Shown here in pieces: positions 6,631 to 9,970 of a stretch of 9,970 nucleotides of DNA. Within the stretch, counting starts at the first letter, position 1, and every line of letters starts with the position of its first letter. This stretch comes from JAJVID01 sp035714085 (lineage in GTDB: Bacteria > Acidobacteriota > Blastocatellia > RBC074): NCBI GenBank assembly GCA_035714085.1, contig DASTMP010000437.1, positions 1 through 9,970 on the forward strand, in the 5' to 3' direction. The notes under the pieces were generated by a model. That model did no database searches and had not been told where the DNA came from. It was given only the letters and a program-made list of their open reading frames with translations. The translations under genes were made by a program, and so were the position numbers.

Positions 6631-8094
6631 TCACTCTTCGGCGTCGCCGTGCAACGACCTCGCCACGCCCGCTGCGTGATGGAGGGCGCTGTCCGCCCAC
6701 GCGATTTGCTCGAGGCCGGCGCGCGCCGTCCTCCAGCAGCTGCTCGCGCACGGCCCGGCACTCCTCGCGCAGCCGCGCCCACGCCTTCTCGAGCGCGTCG
6801 AGGACGCCTGCGTTCGGCGCGGCCTCCGGCTCCTGCGTCGCTTCGAGCCAGGAGGCCAGCGCCTGCGCGCCATCGCCGAAGCCGGGCGGAGGCTGCCACG
6901 CCTGCGTGGACGCCGGCACGCGCGCGAGGTCCTCATGCAGCAGCTCAAGATGGTCGAGCGCATGGGCGAGCCGAACGAGCCCCGGCCCGATCGTGCCGGT
7001 GTCGGTCGTCTCGAGCGAGAGCGACTCGAGGAACTCGACGGTCCGCCGCACGTCGTCGGCGGGTGGCGTGTACGTGACTGGCTCCCCGGTGAGGCGCCGG
7101 CGGACCGCGTCGATGGCGCCGCGGGCGATCTCGAGAATGCGGACTCGCTGCCGCCCCCCGTGATCCGCGCGATGAAGCCGGCGAAGCGATTCATGAACGG
7201 GATGAAGACGGCGATGCCCGCGAACTTGAAGATGTTGCTGAACGCCGCCACCGCGAGCACGCTGTCCGGGTTGTCGAGGTGCGAGCCAACCCACTCCGCG
7301 GCCGCGGTCAGCGGACCCAGGAAGACCATCCCGAGCAGGCCGACGATTGCGCTGAACAGGATGTGCGCCAGCGCCGCGCGCCGCACCGCGAGGCCGGCGC
7401 CGATCATCACCAGCGCGGTCGTGCCGGTGGTCCCGATGCTTTGCCCGACGATCAGGGCGCAGGCCTGCTCGAAGCTCAGCGCGCCGGCGTTCAGCGCCAC
7501 CAGGGTCGTCGCCGCGGCCGCGCTCGAGCTCTGCATGACGATCGTCATCCCGATGCCGATCGCTGCAAGCAGCCACATCGAGCCGGGCCCGCTGAAGCCC
7601 TCGAAGTTCCAGGTCACGCCCTTCATGCCGTTCTGCATGTAGTCGATGCCCGTGAAGAGCAGGCCGAAGCCCGCGATCACCGCGCCGAGCGAGCGGGCGC
7701 GGCCCTTGGCGACCAGCCAGAGCAGCGCGCCGACGCCAAGCATGGGCATGGCGAAGCTGGCGATGCGCACGCGGAAGCCGAAGTAGGCGACCATCCAGGG
7801 CGTCGAGGTCGTGCCGAGCGTCGCGCCCATGATCACGCCGATCGCCTGTACGAAGGTCATCAGCCCGGCGCTGATGAAGCCGATCATCGTGAGGATGGCC
7901 GCAGTCGACGACTGGATCAGCACTGTGAAGACCACGCCCGACGCGATCGCGCTGACGCGCCCGGCGACCAGCCGCGTGAGCGCGCGGCGCAGCGAGTCGC
8001 CGGCGAGATCCTTGAGCCCTTCGGTGAGATGGTGGATACCGAGCAGGAACATCCCGAGCCCGCCGATCAGCTTGACGATCGCGGTCGCGTCCAT
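6631..8094 (-). pseudogene. Na/Pi cotransporter family protein (PF02690 type), broken by two frame changes
   Basis: The frame from ATG 8094 begins MDATAIVKLIGGLGMFLLGI and carries the two characteristic inverted-repeat signatures LIQSSTAAILTMIGF and VMQSSSAAAATTLVAL, plus GATLGTT and GQSIGTTGTTA. This part would be a sodium-dependent phosphate transporter membrane domain. After ITGGGSESA (near 7147-7160) the frame turns to Arg/Ser-rich nonsense, while the minus frame with first codon bases at 7576 minus multiples of 3 continues sensibly (ILEIARGAIDAVRRRLTGE, then LESLSLETTDTGTIGPGLV), a PhoU-like helical region. Near 6722-6732, in a GCGCGC run, sense returns to the first frame (AGLEQIAWADSALHHAAG) and ends at TGA 6633-6631. 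Two compensating shifts suggest a decayed gene or sequence errors. The GC content is visibly higher than in all neighbours, hinting at transfer. An upstream ATG at 8151 is in frame but adds residues from another gene fragment. Confidence 0.8.
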
Positions 8095-8112
8095 CGCGCT
8101 GGCCGTCAGTAC

Positions 8113-8163
8113 CTCCGGATAGGGCAGGGGCTTCAGCAGCACACCATTCATAACACTGAAGAC
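8113..8163 (-). pseudogene. Fragment resembling an ADOP/MacB-type ABC permease
   Basis: Read on the minus strand this gives VFSVMNGVLLKPLPYPE. That is close to the conserved segment after the first membrane helix of ADOP (acidobacterial duplicated orphan permease) and MacB-like proteins, which I know as roughly FSVVNGVLLRPLPYPEPDRL. The likeness stops after PYPE, and the next codons lead into the Na/Pi transporter start. At the other side it overlaps the end of the truncated HPF copy. No other permease sequence is present, so this is a stranded gene scrap of about 50 bp. The match is short and from memory, so confidence is moderate. Confidence 0.5.
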
Positions 8164-8432
8164 TGCTCGATGGATTTCGCGAATTTCCTAAATTTCCTGT
8201 CAGTCTTTTGCTGGATGGACGTCCGTGTGTTCTGGTTGAGGTGGATTCCTAAAGCTCGGATGTGGGCATGAACCGGCGGCTCTTGCGTCCGCATGGGTTT
8301 TCGCCCGGGCGCCTTCGGAGACCGGCCTGCGGAAACGTCTCGTTCTTTGCCGCTTTGCATACGGTCTACCCCGCGCGGGGTCTTGGCGCTCTTGTTCTCC
8401 CTGGATGGTCTGATTCGGGCTCTTGTAGTCAT
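8148..8432 (-). pseudogene. Truncated second copy of the HPF/RaiA-like gene
   Basis: From ATG 8432 this encodes MTTRARIRPSRENK and aligns without gaps to the first 93 residues of the intact gene at 3610-4137: same KERDVSAGRSPK tail motif, same HIRALGI strand, same DRKFRKFAKSIE helix. It then stops (SVL and TGA) where the intact protein continues SVRLEDVNG. The diagnostic NGPRGG half of the domain is missing, so no ribosome-binding fold can form. Just upstream, about 40 bp still match the last codons of the cyanophycinase gene. An in-frame ATG at 8537 exists but corresponds to no conserved N-terminus. Confidence 0.85.
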
Positions 8433-8473
8433 AATCTTGCGACCTAGCTTAACGTTGCGCCTTTCAGAAGTAT
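8154..8473. repeat. Duplicated block A, copy 2 (HPF 5' part and cphB 3' end)
   Basis: This matches 3859-4175 in the same orientation, with a single-base indel near 8455. It covers the first 93 codons of the HPF-like gene and the terminal codons of the cyanophycinase gene (shared CTTCTGAAAGGCGCA on the minus strand). The left end coincides with the permease-like fragment; the right end is where the cyanophycinase body has been lost. Confidence 0.88.
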
Positions 8474-8527
8474 CGTCGCGTCGGCGTCGTGGCCCTGTTC
8501 CAGTCTGCCCTTTCGATCCAGTTTCAA

Positions 8528-8640
8528 TATGAATCAATCATCTACTCGCCTTTCATAAGCATGACGCCAACGCTCTTCTCAAAGCAGCCTCAATTGGCGG
8601 AGCAATCGCGGCGCCAACTGGTTTATTCGCCGGCGGCGCC
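8528..8640. repeat. Duplicated block B, copy 2 (with possible glycine-zipper remnant)
   Basis: This matches 5279-5390, the region upstream of the intact cyanophycinase gene. On the plus strand one frame reads DANALLKAASIGGAIAAPTG and continues LFAGGA, a small-residue membrane-helix pattern like a glycine zipper. It then hits a stop just after the junction with block C. In copy 1 the same frame has a stop after APTG. It may be the relic of a small membrane protein gene, but no start or ribosome binding site is visible. Confidence 0.8.
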
Positions 8641-8697
8641 CGCTTTCGGTAATCTTGTTAATCAGGGCGTTCGTTTTTGCCATAGGCGCGCTGATGA
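8641..8697 (+). pseudogene. 57-bp fragment of an HdeD-family gene (block C, copy 2)
   Basis: These bases match 6176-6232 inside the HdeD-family gene with two differences by eye. They cover the codons for LSVILLIRAFVFAIGALM. The reading frame is not connected to any start, so this is a non-functional scrap. It directly abuts block B, with a shared GGCGC at the junction, which marks a deletion of what corresponds to about 5391-6175 in the intact copy. Confidence 0.87.
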
Positions 8698-8930
8698 GCG
8701 AGGCAGCATTCTCAACGTCATACTGCACTGCGAATTTACAGGGAACGCGCTCTATGATTACCTGCCGGCGCTCTCGCTTCGACCGCCACGCCCGGGCGCC
8801 GGCGCCACGAGAATAAAACGGCTCAACACACGGCAACAGCGTTCGGTCACATGGTGGTTGCCGTTTAGTCTTATCTTCCACTATCCTCAGGCAGACTGGA
8901 TGTCCGCTGGTTAAGGGGAACGTCACACGT
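8698..8930. other. Intergenic region upstream of the histidine kinase
   Basis: About 230 bp follow the end of the duplicated material. I see no match to the HdeD tail beyond 8697 and no supported gene. A 7-bp inverted repeat (CGGCAAC at 8831-8837, GTTGCCG at 8857-8863) and a weak promoter-like pair lie before the kinase start. AAGGGGA at 8913-8919 is the likely ribosome binding site for ATG 8931. Confidence 0.5.
8858..8887 (+). promoter_or_regulatory. Possible sigma-70-like promoter for the histidine kinase
   Basis: TTGCCG (8858-8863) and TATCCT (8882-8887) are separated by 18 bp and lie about 45 bp before the kinase start codon. Each box departs from consensus, so this is only a candidate. 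Confidence 0.25.
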
Positions 8931-9970
8931 ATGTTGAGTAGGGAAAATAAATTGTCGAGCCGGGTGAGCAAATGGCTGCTAATCGCTGGCGTATGGACGC
9001 TCATCGCATTACTGTTCACGGGCGAATCGTTGATGCGCAGCTATGTGGCAAGGCGTCCGTTGTCGGTGTGGCGGGCGCTAAGTTGGGAGTTGTTTTCGTG
9101 TTATGTGTGGCTGGCTTTTTTGCCGTTGATCCTTTGGCTGGGGCGGCGATTTCCTTTCGAGCGCGGGCGCTGGCCACGCAGTTTGCTGGTACACGCGCCG
9201 GCGGGCTTGGTTTTCCCGCTGTTGCAACAGGCCGTAGACACTGTGGTATTGCCGCATCTGGGTTATCCGCCGATGGCCGGACTGAATACGTTCGCGGCGA
9301 CATATCGGGCCTTTCTGCTGTTGAATTTCCCCATTAGCGTGGTCGTCTATTGGGTCAGTCTCGGAGCGCAGGCAGGCATTGGTTATTACCGGATGTACCG
9401 CGAACGCGAATTGCGGGCGTCACAACTCGAAGCCAAACTGGCGCAATCGCAACTGCAGGTCCTGAAGATGCAACTGCATCCGCACTTTTTGTTCAATACG
9501 CTCAACACGATTTCCGAATTGATTCACAAGGCGCCCGACGCCGCCGAAAGCATGGTGACGGATCTCAGCGATTTGTTGCGGTTATCGTTGCAGACGGTCG
9601 GGCGGCAGGAAGTTTCGCTGCGGCAGGAACTCGATTTTCTGAAAAAGTATTTGCAGATTGAACAAGCGCGCTTTCACGACCGTTTAGTAGTGCGGATGAG
9701 CATTGATCCGCAGTCCCTCGACGCCAGCGTCCCGAATATGATCCTGCAGCCGTTGGTGGAAAACGCCTTGCGACACGGGATCGCGCCGCTGTCTTGCGGA
9801 GGGCAGGTGTTGATTCAGGCGACGCGCGACGACGGTTCGTTGCGGCTGTCAGTGAGCGACGACGGCGTGGGGATGTCGGTCGACGGCGCCGGCGCGATCA
9901 GGGAAGGAGTCGGATTGTCGAATACGCGGGCGCGGCTGCGGCGCCTTTACGGCGCGGCGCATCAGTTCGA
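8931..9970 (+). CDS. LytS/YehU-type sensor histidine kinase, C-terminus cut by window edge
   Basis: The frame is open from ATG 8931 to the window end, 346 residues. Four probable membrane helices occupy about 15-145 (for example WLLIAGVWTLIALLF and VWLAFLPLILWL), with little periplasmic sequence, so it may sense within the membrane. A coiled-coil linker (ERELRASQLEAKLAQSQL, 157-174) leads to the His_kinase motif QLHPHFLFNTLN (181-192) with the probable phosphorylated His185. The ATPase domain shows the N box LVENALRHG (275-283, Asn278), the G1 box DDGVGM (310-315) and the G2 region GVGLSNTRARL (326-336). Only the last part of the ATPase domain is missing. Kinases of this class usually pair with a LytTR-type response regulator encoded next to them, which would lie to the right of this window. 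The start has AAGGGGA 11 nt upstream. Confidence 0.92.
   Translation, partial: MLSRENKLSSRVSKWLLIAGVWTLIALLFTGESLMRSYVARRPLSVWRALSWELFSCYVWLAFLPLILWLGRRFPFERGRWPRSLLVHAPAGLVFPLLQQAVDTVVLPHLGYPPMAGLNTFAATYRAFLLLNFPISVVVYWVSLGAQAGIGYYRMYRERELRASQLEAKLAQSQLQVLKMQLHPHFLFNTLNTISELIHKAPDAAESMVTDLSDLLRLSLQTVGRQEVSLRQELDFLKKYLQIEQARFHDRLVVRMSIDPQSLDASVPNMILQPLVENALRHGIAPLSCGGQVLIQATRDDGSLRLSVSDDGVGMSVDGAGAIREGVGLSNTRARLRRLYGAAHQF

Noticed and set aside
6935..8271. Long plus-strand frames across the Na/Pi transporter region
   Set aside because: They are low-complexity, Arg/Ala/Asp-rich antisense shadows of GC-rich coding DNA. The minus strand carries clear transporter signatures.

Overview
The window is bacterial chromosomal DNA of fairly high GC, most likely from a Gram-negative soil or water bacterium. 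Pseudomonadota or Acidobacteriota are the best guesses. The taxon is inferred only from family content (HdeD-like membrane protein, tandem Usp protein, LytS-type kinase, a trace of an ADOP/MacB-like permease) and is weakly supported. I see no rRNA, tRNA, transposase, integrase or CRISPR array.

Layout. 1-852 (minus): most of an isocitrate lyase/PEP mutase superfamily enzyme running off the left edge. 853-1353: non-coding. 1354-3320 (plus): a Usp-Usp-CBS-CBS protein, then a DUF1269 membrane protein with a strong ribosome binding site, closed by a clear intrinsic terminator at 3351-3391. 3610-5119 (minus): a cyanophycinase whose 3' end overlaps an HPF/RaiA-type ribosome-associated protein gene by 11 bp. 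5120-5733: an intergenic region with a perfect 19-bp inverted repeat. 5734-6315 (plus): an HdeD-family membrane protein. 6631-8094 (minus): a very GC-rich Na/Pi cotransporter gene that needs two frame changes to be read through. 8113-8697: a mosaic of gene fragments. 8931 to the right edge (plus): a LytS/YehU-type sensor histidine kinase, cut by the window end.

The main discovery is that 8154-8697 is a shrunken, collinear second copy of 3859-6232. It keeps the first 93 codons of the HPF-like gene, the last few codons of the cyanophycinase, a block from the cyanophycinase upstream region, and 57 bp of the HdeD gene. Two internal deletions have removed nearly all of the cyanophycinase and most of the HdeD gene. 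Where the truncated HPF copy ends, it meets about 50 bp that read like the signature of an ADOP/MacB-type ABC permease, and then the Na/Pi transporter pseudogene.

Functionally, the intact genes look like a stress and starvation set. The Usp/CBS protein senses adenine nucleotides, the HPF/RaiA homologue would idle ribosomes, cyanophycinase would release stored Asp-Arg dipeptides, and DUF1269 and HdeD proteins act in the membrane. The cyanophycinase-HPF pairing, seen in the intact copy and still traceable in the decayed copy, is the best candidate for an undescribed functional link: nitrogen-store mobilisation coupled to ribosome hibernation.
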